Source: Planctomycetota bacterium
GTDB lineage: Bacteria; Planctomycetota; B15-G4; SIAN01
Direction of reading: 5' to 3'
NCBI GenBank assembly: GCA_028289345.1
Contig: JANQQL010000025.1
Span: 186,001-250,000 of the forward strand
DNA: 64,000 nucleotides
The position numbers and the translations under genes were made by a program. Of this stretch, positions 19,564-28,349 are shown piece after piece (positions within the stretch are counted from its first letter, which is position 1; each line of letters opens with the position of its first letter). The notes under the pieces are model-generated. The model was given only the letters and a program-made list of their open reading frames with translations, was not told the origin of the DNA and made no database searches.

Positions 19564-21651
19564 ATGGGTTGGCGGATTGGGACCACGACGATGGTCGGAC
19601 TCGGTCTTTCCTGCTCGACCCTCTGGGCATCGGACCCACCTGCGCCCGGAAACATCCTGATCCTCATGGCCGATGACATGGGATTCGAGATGGTCGGCGC
19701 GTACGGCGAGCCGTCCGCGGCGATCACTCCGGAGCTGGACGCCCTTTGCCAAGACGGGGTGATGTTCCGCAATGCCTGGTCGAATCCTCTTTGCACGCCC
19801 ACCCGGGCCACCATCCAGACCGGGCGCCACTGTTATCGAAACAGCCTTGGCAACGTGGAGTGGCACGATCCATTGCCCTTGCGTTTGTCAGAGATGACCA
19901 TTCCCGAGATGCTCGACGCGGGAACCGGGATGGCCTACCAGCATGCGCTCATCGGAAAATGGCACTTGGGGATGCGGCCGGAAACCGGTGGCTTGCTTTC
20001 GCCGAACGTGGCGGGCTACGGGCACTTTGCGGGCGCCATGTCGAACTTCGAAGGAACCGAAACGTTCGAGTGCTACCCCAAGGTCGTGGATGGGGTGGAG
20101 GTTCCCGGAAAGACCTATGCCACGACGGACCAGGTGGACGATGCTCTGGCCTGGATCACGACCGCGACGGAACCGTGGTTTTGCTTCGTCAACTTTCACG
20201 CGCCTCATTCCCCGTTCCATGTTCCGCCTTCCCATCTCCTGACCCAACCGACTCTGGATGAGTTGAGCCTGGCTGGTCCTGTGGACGATGACCCGAGGCC
20301 GTACTACCGGGCCATGTGCGAGGCGATGGATACCGAAATCGGCCGCTTGCGGACGTCCCTCGGCGACGTTTGGGATCGAACCACGGTGATCTTCCTCGGG
20401 GACAACGGCACTCCCGGAGGGCTGGTCGCGGCAGCTCCGGTGGCAAACAACAAGGCCAAGGGCACGATGTATCGCGGAGGGGTGAACGTCCCCCTGATTG
20501 TGTCGGGGCCTCGGGTCTCGCAGCCCGGGAGTCAGAGCGATGCGCTGGTGCACACGGTGGACCTGTTCGCCACAATCGCCGATCTGGCGAATGTCGATTT
20601 GAGTGCCACGGTTCCTCAAGGAAGGATTCTCGACTCCGTGAGCTTCTTGGGGTCCATCGAGGATCCGTCGGCGACCGCGGCGCGAACGACTCTCTTCAGC
20701 GAGAAGTTCTACCCCAATGGGGGTGGCGGACCGAATCCCAAGAAGCGCAAGGACTGGGTTCAGGATCTCGGATCCGTGGGCCCGGGTACGGCAGAGCTCG
20801 AGATCGAAGGCAACGTCGTTTGGGCTGCCGATCAAGCAGAAGTCGTGATCCAAGGCGCTCCTCCGAACAAGACCGCTTTGCTGGCGAGGAGTCTGCGCAT
20901 GAACCCGCAACCTTATGCGGGGGGCGTGTTGCTGCCCAACCCGGTCATCGACTGGCAAGGGTTTCGCATCGATGGAGCTGGAGAACTTCGTTTCCCGTTG
21001 AGCTTGGCTTCTACGGAATGGACCGTCTTTGCGCAGATGGTCATTCGGGATCCGACGCTCCCAGGTGGTTGGGCCCTCACCAACGCCGTCTCTTTGGATG
21101 TCCCGTTTCATCTCCGAACCCTTCGCGACGATCGCTACCAAGTCATGACGCGCACGTTCGGCGGGTCCGACGAGTTCTATGATCTGCAAACGGATCCGTG
21201 GCAAACCAACAACCTGCTCGTTCAGGAGATGTCTTCGGAAGAACAACTCCGTTACGACACGCTGCGCGAGAAGCTGGAAAGCCATGTGCCAGAAACCGTT
21301 CTGCCGGTTTCTCGAGACGAGACGCCCGAGGGGCCAGGGTTTGGAACCTCTCAGGCTCCTCCCACGAGTCCCGAAGGCGCAGGCAATGTCGCCGGACCGA
21401 TCGCTGGAGTTTCTGAAGCCATGGACTCGGTGGACCAGGAGTGCCTGTCGCTCTTGGTTTTGACCTCCTTGAATCGAGTTCCGGTGTTCATCCCCATCCA
21501 GACGGTGCCGAGCGGAATCCGTCCCCTCGAGTTCATTGCCGACCGAATGGATCTGCTGGTCGGGAGAGACGCGACCGTCCGAGTTTTCCAGCAGAGGGTC
21601 GGAGATCGAACTTGGGGATTGGGCCCAGAAATTCGATTCTCCGCGCCATGA
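19564..21651 (+). CDS. Exported sulfatase, Cys-type (formylglycine-dependent)
   Basis: This 695-residue type I sulfatase has a signal peptide (cut near TLWAS), the metal pair Asp37-Asp38 in ILILMADDMGFEMVGAYGE, and the signature Cys77-Thr-Pro-Thr-Arg in SNPLCTPTRATIQTGRH, where Cys is converted to formylglycine. Further metal ligands are in IFLGDNGTPGG. An insert of some 130 residues (about 385-520) and a C-terminal tail of about 110 residues exceed the usual length. It starts at ATG 19564 behind GGGGAGG. It probably removes sulfate from polysaccharides, as expected for planctomycetes. The formylglycine-generating enzyme is not in this window. Confidence 0.92.
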   Translation: MGWRIGTTTMVGLGLSCSTLWASDPPAPGNILILMADDMGFEMVGAYGEPSAAITPELDALCQDGVMFRNAWSNPLCTPTRATIQTGRHCYRNSLGNVEWHDPLPLRLSEMTIPEMLDAGTGMAYQHALIGKWHLGMRPETGGLLSPNVAGYGHFAGAMSNFEGTETFECYPKVVDGVEVPGKTYATTDQVDDALAWITTATEPWFCFVNFHAPHSPFHVPPSHLLTQPTLDELSLAGPVDDDPRPYYRAMCEAMDTEIGRLRTSLGDVWDRTTVIFLGDNGTPGGLVAAAPVANNKAKGTMYRGGVNVPLIVSGPRVSQPGSQSDALVHTVDLFATIADLANVDLSATVPQGRILDSVSFLGSIEDPSATAARTTLFSEKFYPNGGGGPNPKKRKDWVQDLGSVGPGTAELEIEGNVVWAADQAEVVIQGAPPNKTALLARSLRMNPQPYAGGVLLPNPVIDWQGFRIDGAGELRFPLSLASTEWTVFAQMVIRDPTLPGGWALTNAVSLDVPFHLRTLRDDRYQVMTRTFGGSDEFYDLQTDPWQTNNLLVQEMSSEEQLRYDTLREKLESHVPETVLPVSRDETPEGPGFGTSQAPPTSPEGAGNVAGPIAGVSEAMDSVDQECLSLLVLTSLNRVPVFIPIQTVPSGIRPLEFIADRMDLLVGRDATVRVFQQRVGDRTWGLGPEIRFSAP

Positions 21652-21740
21652 ACACCGGTTTCCCACCGCCGACCGCCTCCTTTTCCGATCACGCATAGAC
21701 TCAAACTGCTTGAATCGGCGTCGCCCGGGGAGCGACGAAC

Positions 21741-23423
21741 ATGGGTAAAGAGCGCAACGCAAGCGATGGAAGCGAGTCTCAGGAAGAATCCTTGGCGATT
21801 CTTCCGGGCTGTCTCACTGCCGATCTCTCGGAGGGAGCTGCTCGCTCCTGGGAAGAGGTGCGAGCCGGACGCAGTGATGACTTGCATCGATTCCGGGTCC
21901 TGGTTGTTGGTCCGTGGTATCCCGATCCTGGTCGGCGACCCCGTTGGTTCCCAGGTGAGCTCGAAGGGGTGCTGTCGACTTACTTGGAACAAGGTGGATC
22001 GGTGGTGTCGCTCATCCCCGGGCAGCGATGCAAGGTCGACTTTGCCCAGATGGATGAAGTGGACTACGACGGCGGCCAGAAGCCCGAGGATCCTCGAGAT
22101 CTCCAACGTCAGAGCATTCGCGTGCTGCAGGCTCGCTCGCGAATCGTTCCGGGTGAAACGTGTGAGGTTTCTTTGGCGTTTCGAGCGTTGAAGTCCAAAG
22201 AGGGGCTCTCGACGGACCAAACCGAGGAACAGATCGGCAAGCACGCGGCCAAGTTTCTGGCAGCCTACCTGGAGCGACATTCGCCCGAGATCACCAACTG
22301 GGGTCCGTTGCTCCAAGGGACAGGGGGTGCCAAGCTCGAAGTCTTGGCGACCAGCGGTGACGATCGTGAAGGCGTGGCGTGGCGATTCTCGCGGGGAAGA
22401 GGTCAGTTGCTGATCGTCCCCTTCAACGACGCAAGCCTGAACCAGACCGACCTCGACCAGCTCACCAAGCTGACCCAAACCGACCCAGCGGACCCAGCGG
22501 ACCCAGCGGACCCAGCGGACCAAGCGGACCAAGCGGACCAAGCGGACCAAGCGGAACAAGCGGACCAAGCGGAACAAGCGGAACAAGCGGAACAAGCGGT
22601 CGCGCAGAAACTGAGTTCCCGGGTTGGTGAGGGGGAGCCGTCGAAGACCGTCGAGGCAGAGAGTTCCGCGAAGAATGATCTCGTCGCCTCCGTGCCGCGA
22701 GACTCCATGGCGGAGCAGGAAGACTCACCTTCGGGCAAGGAAAACGCGGAGCCTCTTTCGCAGGAAAGTCAGCCCGAAGACTTGAGAGCACCGAAGGCCA
22801 ATCTGGACGCAACCTCCGACGCAACCTCCGACGCAACCTCCGACGCAACCTCCGACGCAACCGACGACGCAACCGACGACGCAACCGACGACGCAACCGA
22901 CGACGCAACCGACGCGCCCCAACCGGCGGAAGAGGTGGTGCCCGACGAGAGCAAGTCGGCCTCCATCACCGATGACGAAGAGCGGGGGGAGAGTCTCCCA
23001 CCAAAAGCAACGTCTAAGGACGTTCTCGCTGCATCTTGTGCGCATGACGCCGGGGTGGAGCAAGAGGGCGTTGGTCCGAGCGCTGAGGCCGCGGAGGTTG
23101 TCTCGAGGAAGAACGAGCCGTCGGCATTGGCCGAGCAGGAAGTCGCTCTCGACGCAGCCCGACCTGCAGCGACGCGAGAAACCGTGGATGCCGACGAGAT
23201 CGCATCCGGTGATGCGACCGGAGCGCCCGAACAGGCCGAACCAGCCGAACCGCGTCTTCACGATCCTGGCGAAAGCGAACGAGAGGCGGAGGGGAAGGTG
23301 CCCGAAACGGCCGAGGAGGAAATCCACGAGTCGGCTTTCGCGGCGGCGGCCGCTTCTTCGCCCCGACGTTCGGTTTGGAGTTTCCTGCGGCGGGTCTTTG
23401 GGCGCGACCGCTCCCGTCGCTAG
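21741..23423 (+). CDS. Acidic protein with two tandem-repeat tracts and a GATase-like N-terminal part
   Basis: I do not know this 560-residue protein. The first 240 residues are globular and include GVLSTYLEQGGSVVSLIPG and VAWRFSRGRGQLLIVPFND, reminiscent of class I glutamine-amidotransferase-like (ThuA/DUF4159-type) folds; no catalytic Cys is evident. Then come 13 three-residue units (DPA/DQA/EQA, about residues 248-286), a Glu/Ser-rich linker, nine four-residue units (DATS/DATD, about 356-391) and a long Ala/Glu-rich disordered region. The end is basic (WSFLRRVFGRDRSRR). There is no signal peptide. The DNA repeats are near-perfect, so copy number may vary between strains. Confidence 0.75.
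   Translation: MGKERNASDGSESQEESLAILPGCLTADLSEGAARSWEEVRAGRSDDLHRFRVLVVGPWYPDPGRRPRWFPGELEGVLSTYLEQGGSVVSLIPGQRCKVDFAQMDEVDYDGGQKPEDPRDLQRQSIRVLQARSRIVPGETCEVSLAFRALKSKEGLSTDQTEEQIGKHAAKFLAAYLERHSPEITNWGPLLQGTGGAKLEVLATSGDDREGVAWRFSRGRGQLLIVPFNDASLNQTDLDQLTKLTQTDPADPADPADPADQADQADQADQAEQADQAEQAEQAEQAVAQKLSSRVGEGEPSKTVEAESSAKNDLVASVPRDSMAEQEDSPSGKENAEPLSQESQPEDLRAPKANLDATSDATSDATSDATSDATDDATDDATDDATDDATDAPQPAEEVVPDESKSASITDDEERGESLPPKATSKDVLAASCAHDAGVEQEGVGPSAEAAEVVSRKNEPSALAEQEVALDAARPAATRETVDADEIASGDATGAPEQAEPAEPRLHDPGESEREAEGKVPETAEEEIHESAFAAAAASSPRRSVWSFLRRVFGRDRSRR
22482..22598 (+). repeat. In-frame 9-bp tandem repeat (13 copies)
   Basis: Thirteen uninterrupted units of the type GACCCAGCG, GACCAAGCG or GAACAAGCG run head to tail, encoding Asp-Pro-Ala x4, Asp-Gln-Ala x4, then mixed Glu/Asp-Gln-Ala. 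Units are clustered by variant, as expected from recent slippage or unequal exchange. Confidence 0.95.
22806..22913 (+). repeat. In-frame 12-bp tandem repeat (9 copies)
   Basis: Four copies of GACGCAACCTCC are followed by five of GACGCAACCGAC, encoding (Asp-Ala-Thr-Ser)4(Asp-Ala-Thr-Asp)5. Unit length is a multiple of three, so copy-number change keeps the frame. Confidence 0.95.
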
Positions 23424-23570
23424 TCGTTTCCTTCGCGGGAAACGCGGTACCACGCGGTGGATTCGAATGTTGGATTCGCGTTGTTGCACCGAGCAAAACC
23501 CGGTTCTACGCTGCACGGCGAAGTCGAACTCGGTGTGAGCCCACGGGATTCCCGGGGAGGAGGCAGGACG

Positions 23571-24062
23571 ATGGCAGAGTCGACGCCGAAAGTGGGCGTG
23601 ATCATGGGAAGTGCCTCGGATTGGCCGACCATGCAACATGCCGTGGCGGCCGTCGAGAGATTCGGGGTGCCGGTGGAACGAGAGGTCGTGTCCGCCCATC
23701 GCACTCCCGAACGACTTCGCGAGTACGCCAGTTCCGCAGCGGACCGCGGCTTGGAGGTCATCATTGCGGGAGCAGGGGGCGCCGCCCACCTTCCGGGAAT
23801 GGTGGCCGCATGGACCACCTTGCCGGTGTTTGGCGTTCCCGTCCAAAGCCGCGCTCTGCAAGGCATGGACTCTTTGCTTTCGATCGTGCAGATGCCCCGC
23901 GGCGTTCCCGTGGGAACCCTGGCGATTGGAGAGTCGGGAGCGATGAACGCTGGCCTCTTGGCGGTGCGAGTGTTGGGTGCCCGAGACTCCGCCCTCCGCC
24001 AAGCACTGACGAAGTTTCAGGAAGAACAAGCGCAGGCGGCGTTGTCGGCGGAACTCTCTTGA
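23571..24062 (+). CDS. purE: PurE, N5-carboxyaminoimidazole ribonucleotide mutase
   Basis: The 163-residue protein converts N5-CAIR to CAIR in purine synthesis. It carries [17 protein letters not shown], the conserved [13 protein letters not shown] segment (substrate and catalytic His), [17 protein letters not shown] and GVPVQS. The ATG at 23571 follows GGGGAGGAGG; a longer frame upstream has no family match. Its stop overlaps the purK start, so the two subunit activities of the bacterial AIR carboxylation pathway are co-translated. Confidence 0.97.
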   Translation: MAESTPKVGVIMGSASDWPTMQHAVAAVERFGVPVEREVVSAHRTPERLREYASSAADRGLEVIIAGAGGAAHLPGMVAAWTTLPVFGVPVQSRALQGMDSLLSIVQMPRGVPVGTLAIGESGAMNAGLLAVRVLGARDSALRQALTKFQEEQAQAALSAELS

Positions 24063-25204
24063 GGGCGCCGATCTTGCCGGGCTCGGTTCTCGGAGTTCTC
24101 GGGGGTGGTCAGCTCGGCCGCATGTTCACGATGGCTGCGCGCCGGATGGGGTATCGAGTGGCCGTGTTCGCTCCGGAGGAGTCGTCGCCGGCCGGGCAGA
24201 TCGCCTTTCGGCAAGTTCATGCGCCGTACGATGACCTGGAAGCGGTGGCCCGCTTCGCTCAGCAGGTGTCTGTGGTGACCTTCGAGTTCGAAAATGTCCT
24301 CACGGCGACGGCGGAAGAGGCTGCTCGTCACGCGCCGGTCCGTCCCGCAGGGTCTTTGCTACACACCACCCAGAATCGCCTTCGCGAAAAACGAGCCCTG
24401 ACCAAGCTTGGGATTCCCGTCGCTCAACACGTGGCGATCGAGAAGGCCGAAGACTTGGACTCGGCCGGACAGACCATCCCGGGACCCGCCATTCTGAAAA
24501 CCGCGGCGTGGGGTTACGACGGGAAGGGACAGTGTCGAGTCGAGCGGCCGGAGGACTTGCCATCGGCTTGGCAGTCGGTCAAACAGTCTCCGTGCGTTCT
24601 CGAGGCCACGGTGCCCTTCGAGCGAGAAATCTCCGTCGTTGGAGTGCGAGGCTTGAAGGGAGAGGTCGTGCTGTACGACCCTTTCGAGAACGATCACGCC
24701 AATCACATTCTCGACGTGACGACTTGGCCCGCGAAGATCGGGGATCTTTCGCGACAGCGCGCCCACGAAGTGGCTCGAGCGATTCTCGAAGGGTTGGACG
24801 TCGTTGGAGTGTTGTGCGTGGAGATGTTCCTACTGTCCGACGGTGAGATCCTGGTCAACGAACTCGCGCCACGGCCTCATAACTCAGGACACCTCACCAT
24901 CGAGGCCAGCGCCTCGAGCCAGTTCGAACAGCAGGTGCGTTCGGTCTCCGGGTTGCCGCTGGGTTCTCCGGAGCGACGAACCGGAGGAGCGGCGATGGCC
25001 AACTTGCTGGGAGACCTGTGGACCGACCACGAGCCAAACTGGGCTGCCGCCCTGGAAGTGCCCGGGGTGAGTTTGCACCTGTATGGGAAAGAAGAGCCGC
25101 GGCCGGGTCGCAAGATGGGTCACCTCACCGCGCTCGCGGGGGATCCGACGGCGGCGGCGGCCTTGGTGCGCAACGCTCGAGAGGCTTTGACGCGGATCCG
25201 GTGA
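24059..25204 (+). CDS. purK: PurK, N5-carboxyaminoimidazole ribonucleotide synthase
   Basis: This 381-residue ATP-grasp enzyme makes N5-CAIR from AIR, ATP and bicarbonate, feeding PurE. It has the N-terminal [20 protein letters not shown] motif, the ATP-grasp segment [14 protein letters not shown], and [17 protein letters not shown] near the metal site. The start is TTG at 24059, which overlaps the purE stop as TTGA; the open frame continues far upstream (from 23375) but that part is the shadow of purE. Length fits the family (about 350-390). Confidence 0.95.
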   Translation: MRAPILPGSVLGVLGGGQLGRMFTMAARRMGYRVAVFAPEESSPAGQIAFRQVHAPYDDLEAVARFAQQVSVVTFEFENVLTATAEEAARHAPVRPAGSLLHTTQNRLREKRALTKLGIPVAQHVAIEKAEDLDSAGQTIPGPAILKTAAWGYDGKGQCRVERPEDLPSAWQSVKQSPCVLEATVPFEREISVVGVRGLKGEVVLYDPFENDHANHILDVTTWPAKIGDLSRQRAHEVARAILEGLDVVGVLCVEMFLLSDGEILVNELAPRPHNSGHLTIEASASSQFEQQVRSVSGLPLGSPERRTGGAAMANLLGDLWTDHEPNWAAALEVPGVSLHLYGKEEPRPGRKMGHLTALAGDPTAAAALVRNAREALTRIR

Positions 25205-25208
25205 ATCC

Positions 25209-25289
25209 GACTCGTCCAAGACGAGTCGCGAGGTAGGTAGCCCCGGGTAGCTCGACGAGAGGCGAGAGCGGGTCCTTGTCACTCTCGCC
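25209..25289 (+). other. Hairpins downstream of purK
   Basis: GACTCGTC (25209-25216) and GACGAGTC (25220-25227) form a perfect 8-pair stem with a 3-base loop directly after the purK stop. A second 8-pair stem, GGCGAGAG (25261-25268) with CTCTCGCC (25282-25289), follows. Neither has a T-run, so these may stabilise the 3' end or assist factor-dependent termination between the convergent genes. Confidence 0.45.
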
Positions 25290-25334
25290 CCTCGCCAAAA
25301 CGGTCTCGTCAAGAATCTCGCGAGGAGGGTTGGA

Positions 25335-26390
25335 TCACCGTCCCGGGAATCGTGGGAATCGATTCCCAGGGTTCGGGTTGCCCCAGCGCCATGGCCAAGC
25401 GGCGGCGTTGGCGAGCTGGATGTGCCTCAGCATTTCCTTGGCGTTGACGTTCTCCGGATCGATCTGGAGGACTTTGCGAACCCACTCCTCTGCGCCGGGG
25501 TAGTCGGTTTGAGTGGTCAAGACGCTGGCGGCGTGAAGAGAGGCCCGAATTACATCGGCTTCGTAGCGCTGTCCGAGGTCCAGCACCATTCCTTGAAGTT
25601 GTCCATGGTCTGGGTAGTCACTCGCCAGCTCTTGAACGAGTTTCCATGCAGACTCGTAGTCTTCGATGGCTTGTCGGGAAAGGCGCTCCGACTCGCGGGT
25701 GCTGGCCGAGACCGCGTAGGCCCGTCGCAGCCGTTCGTCGCCGCGTTCCGTCAGCTCCCGAACCTGTTCCGAGCGCTTCTGGATGTCGCGTGCTTCGCTC
25801 GAGGATGCCGCCACAGAGTGGATGGACTCTTGGGAATCGAACTCGCTCTGGTGTCGCAAGTGATCGACGCCACAAGCCAGGTCTTCGAGCCGTTCTTGAT
25901 CGGCATGTTCGGCGAACCGAGTGGTCAGTATCTCGAGCAGATTGCTCGCACGTCGGGTGTCGTTTTGCTCAATGGCCTGGGCGGTCAGCTGCTTCAGTTC
26001 ATTCGCGGCCCATACCCGGACTTCCCGCTCTTTGGCGGTGAGCTGAGGGTGATCCGGGATAAGGGAAAGAGCCGTTTCCAGGTGCTGACCGGCAGAAACG
26101 ACCAATCCATAGTTCATGGCCTTTTGAGCAAGGGCGAAATGCTCCTCGAAGGTCGAAGCTTCCGAGGCCGCACGCTCTACTTCGAACGCAGAACGCGGCT
26201 GGAGGGAGTCGAGTTCCCGGCGAACTTCTGCGTGGCCTCCGAGTGCGAAGACCTTCAGGTGCGCCACCCCATCCTCGACGTCCAACACCTGCACCCGGGC
26301 TTGACGTCCATCCTTGAACGACACTCGGAATGACTCGGGGGAGGATTCGAGACCTAGTACCAACAGTGAGGTCATGAAGAGGGGAAGCAT
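25335..26390 (-). CDS. Exported TPR-like helical protein
   Basis: The 351-residue protein starts MLPLFMTSLLVLGL, a short signal-like leader, followed by a small beta domain (ESFRVSFKDGRQARVQVLDV). From about residue 80 it is helical and shows two TPR-like units, one near SAGQHLETALSLIPDHPQL and one near YPGAEEWVRKVLQIDPENVN. The end (WPWRWGNPNPGNRFPRFPGR) is Pro/Arg-rich. I infer a periplasmic protein-interaction scaffold; no enzyme motif is seen. It is monocistronic and convergent with purK. Confidence 0.75.
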   Translation of the reverse strand: MLPLFMTSLLVLGLESSPESFRVSFKDGRQARVQVLDVEDGVAHLKVFALGGHAEVRRELDSLQPRSAFEVERAASEASTFEEHFALAQKAMNYGLVVSAGQHLETALSLIPDHPQLTAKEREVRVWAANELKQLTAQAIEQNDTRRASNLLEILTTRFAEHADQERLEDLACGVDHLRHQSEFDSQESIHSVAASSSEARDIQKRSEQVRELTERGDERLRRAYAVSASTRESERLSRQAIEDYESAWKLVQELASDYPDHGQLQGMVLDLGQRYEADVIRASLHAASVLTTQTDYPGAEEWVRKVLQIDPENVNAKEMLRHIQLANAAAWPWRWGNPNPGNRFPRFPGR

Positions 26391-26664
26391 GGCATCTCCG
26401 TTCCGTCTTTCGTGAGTTCAGTTCTTTTGTTTCTCTTGCATACGAACGGGAGCACCGTTTGGTTTCATCGAAATGAACGACGGATATCGTCGCTTTGATC
26501 GACGGTTTCGAGGTTGTCGGGAGGCCCAGGAGGGGCCGCGTCGAAGAAAGTGACGCTTGGCGTCTCCGAGTCGAGCTGGCGGAGAGCGCGACGATGTTTA
26601 TGAATAGGGATCGAAGATCGGGAGATGCGCTCCCGTTCCCGTCCGTCCACGAAAGGACATCGAC

Positions 26665-27186
26665 ATGAGACTCTGGCCCACCCTTGCTCTCCTGGTCTGC
26701 ATGGGGCACTCGGCGTGTTCGTCAGTCTCTGTCGACTCCCAACAGTGGGCACCGCTCGAGGAGACGATGAGCGCGTGGGCTTGGGCACGCACCGGGTCCC
26801 CGGATTCAGAGCCCTTGGTGGCGGAAGTTCGCGTCGCCATCAAAGAGCAGCTCTTGGGTCGTGGATTGCGCCAGGTCACCCGCAAAGAAGCCGAATTCCT
26901 CATCGATCACGAGCTGTCGGTGAGAACGGAGGTTCGTACCCGTGACCCCTTCTTCGGGCTCGATCCGGTCGAACAGTACGAGATCGGAACGCTGACCATT
27001 CAAGTGCTCGAGCCAAGCACCAACGCGCCGATCTGGACCGGCAAGGCCAGCGGTGACCTTCGCCTTTCTGGAGTTCCGGTCAGTCCATTCCAGATGCGCT
27101 TTGCACCCACGGAGAATCCGCGCAACTGGAAGATCGAGAAAAGAGTCGAGAAGATCTTGGCCGAGTTCCCGCTCAGTCAGCCGTGA
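26665..27186 (+). CDS. DUF4136-like lipoprotein
   Basis: The 173-residue product has a signal sequence ending in Cys18 (MRLWPTLALLVCMGHSACSS); the residue three before Cys is His, so the lipobox is weak and a soluble periplasmic form is possible. The body has the DUF4136 pattern: WAWARTGSP near the start, DHELSVRTEVRTRDPFFG, and a conserved IWTGKASGDL strand. Members are small envelope lipoproteins of unknown role. AAAGGA precedes the ATG. Its 3' end overlaps the convergent esterase-like gene by 14 bases, so the two transcripts are complementary at their ends. Confidence 0.72.
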   Translation: MRLWPTLALLVCMGHSACSSVSVDSQQWAPLEETMSAWAWARTGSPDSEPLVAEVRVAIKEQLLGRGLRQVTRKEAEFLIDHELSVRTEVRTRDPFFGLDPVEQYEIGTLTIQVLEPSTNAPIWTGKASGDLRLSGVPVSPFQMRFAPTENPRNWKIEKRVEKILAEFPLSQP

Positions 27187-28120
27187 ACTTCACCACGAAC
27201 ACGGTCTCGTCGGTCGGGAGAGGGCTGGAGTCGGCGCCGCGTCCCTCCCAATAGATGATGCGGTCTTGGGGACCGCGTTGGTGGAGGAGCCACTCGAGAT
27301 TCTGCTCCTTTTCGTGAGTTGCGAAGCTGCCGTCGTCTTTGATGTCCCCTGCTCGGATTTGTTCGAGCTGTACGAAGGTCCTCATGTTGATCAGGACTTG
27401 GTGCTCTCGGTCGATGCGTCGGACCCCATGAGCTTTCTCGAGTTCTGAGCGGTGAGTTTCGAGGTGATCAATCAGATCCTGAGCGAGCTGGGCGGCGTCT
27501 TTTCGCCGAGGGGGATCGAGTTGAGCGAGTCGGTCCCTTCCTCCCCAGGTTTCCGCCACTGCTTGGCGCAGCTCTTCGGGAAGGGCCGCGGAGGCAGGAG
27601 TTTCGAAGAAGCGCAACAGATGCTGCATGTACAGCTCCTTGCCGGTCGCATGAAAACGGCACAGGCCTCCGATGATCTCGAGCCCTTCGCTTCCCTGTCG
27701 TGTTGCCCGGATGTCTTCCAACAGTTCCAGGAATGCTTCGCTCTCCCGCCATGGTCGATAGAGGGGAGCGGCCGCGTTTTCGAGGGGAACGTCCCCATTG
27801 AGTTGTTCGTTGACCCAAATCCCTTCGTAAATGCCGACCGGAAGGACCAAGACGGAGTAGTCCAGCTCTTCATGAAAGAACCGAAGGAGTCTGGCACGGA
27901 TTTGATGAAGCGAGTCTTCTTGACCGGGCACATCTCCGGTGAAATGAACGATCCGCGCGTCCTTCGCCCCGCGGAGCTGCCGAGTGAGTTCGCTCGCGAG
28001 GTCGTCTTTCAAGGAAACCTGGATTCCGTTGACAAGGACTGACTCGTCGGCAGCCATCAAGGTGCTTAGGAAGAACAGCATGGCGGCGCTCCGCAGGGCG
28101 CCTGGTTTCTTGATCGTCAC
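27173..28120 (-). CDS. Exported erythromycin-esterase-like protein
   Basis: The 315-residue protein has a signal-like leader and resembles the Ere/succinoglycan-biosynthesis esterase family: HQIRARLLRFFHEELDYSVL, then a WVNEQLNG loop, YRPWRESEAFLELLEDIRAT and LEIIGGLCRF follow the family order. The catalytic His normally found in the GExxHG motif is not evident where expected (HFTGDVPGQEDS stands there), so hydrolysis is uncertain. The start is GTG at 28120 with GGAGAGG upstream. A decayed copy lies at about 29860-30110 in the same orientation. Function is likely an extracytoplasmic hydrolase or a relative that has lost activity. Confidence 0.6.
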   Translation of the reverse strand: MTIKKPGALRSAAMLFFLSTLMAADESVLVNGIQVSLKDDLASELTRQLRGAKDARIVHFTGDVPGQEDSLHQIRARLLRFFHEELDYSVLVLPVGIYEGIWVNEQLNGDVPLENAAAPLYRPWRESEAFLELLEDIRATRQGSEGLEIIGGLCRFHATGKELYMQHLLRFFETPASAALPEELRQAVAETWGGRDRLAQLDPPRRKDAAQLAQDLIDHLETHRSELEKAHGVRRIDREHQVLINMRTFVQLEQIRAGDIKDDGSFATHEKEQNLEWLLHQRGPQDRIIYWEGRGADSSPLPTDETVFVVKFTAD

Positions 28121-28296
28121 AGGTCCTCTCCGTGTTCGGTGGCGACTGGCTGTTTCGGAGAGCGAACTTCTCTTGGCGCTGTTACACCCAATCTTGATCG
28201 TGCGTCCGGGGTCCTGGGGCGGAGGGTCTGATGACCTCTCGATCCAGCGACCAGCAACCCCTGTTCCATGAAGGCCTCGAGCGATCTCGAGTCGCG

Positions 28297-28338
28297 GGCC
28301 CGCCCCGATCCGTTGGTGTCTACGGATCGGGGCGGGCC
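28297..28338 (-). terminator. Strong hairpin, probable terminator of the protoglobin gene
   Basis: GGCCCGCCCCGATCCG (28297-28312) pairs perfectly over 16 bases with CGGATCGGGGCGGGCC (28323-28338) around a 10-base loop. It lies 12 bases beyond the protoglobin stop in the direction of transcription. No T-run follows on either strand, so the exact mechanism is open. Confidence 0.6.
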
Positions 28339-28349
28339 GTGAATGGCTG

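Noticed and set aside
22403..22908. Repeat-bearing frames in other phases across the tandem tracts
   Set aside because: Repeats with units divisible by three give long open frames in all phases; only the 21741-23423 frame has a globular N-terminal part and a sensible start.
22482..22913. Tandem repeats considered as a CRISPR array
   Set aside because: Units of 9 and 12 bases without unique spacers, in frame inside a coding region.
23425..23444. Hairpin CGTTTCC-TTCGCG-GGAAACG after the tandem-repeat gene
   Set aside because: Only seven pairs and no T-run; too weak to call a terminator.
23375..25204. A 609-codon rightward frame covering purE and purK
   Set aside because: Its first 228 codons are the out-of-phase shadow of purE and the tandem-repeat gene end; only the part from TTG 24059 has PurK sequence.
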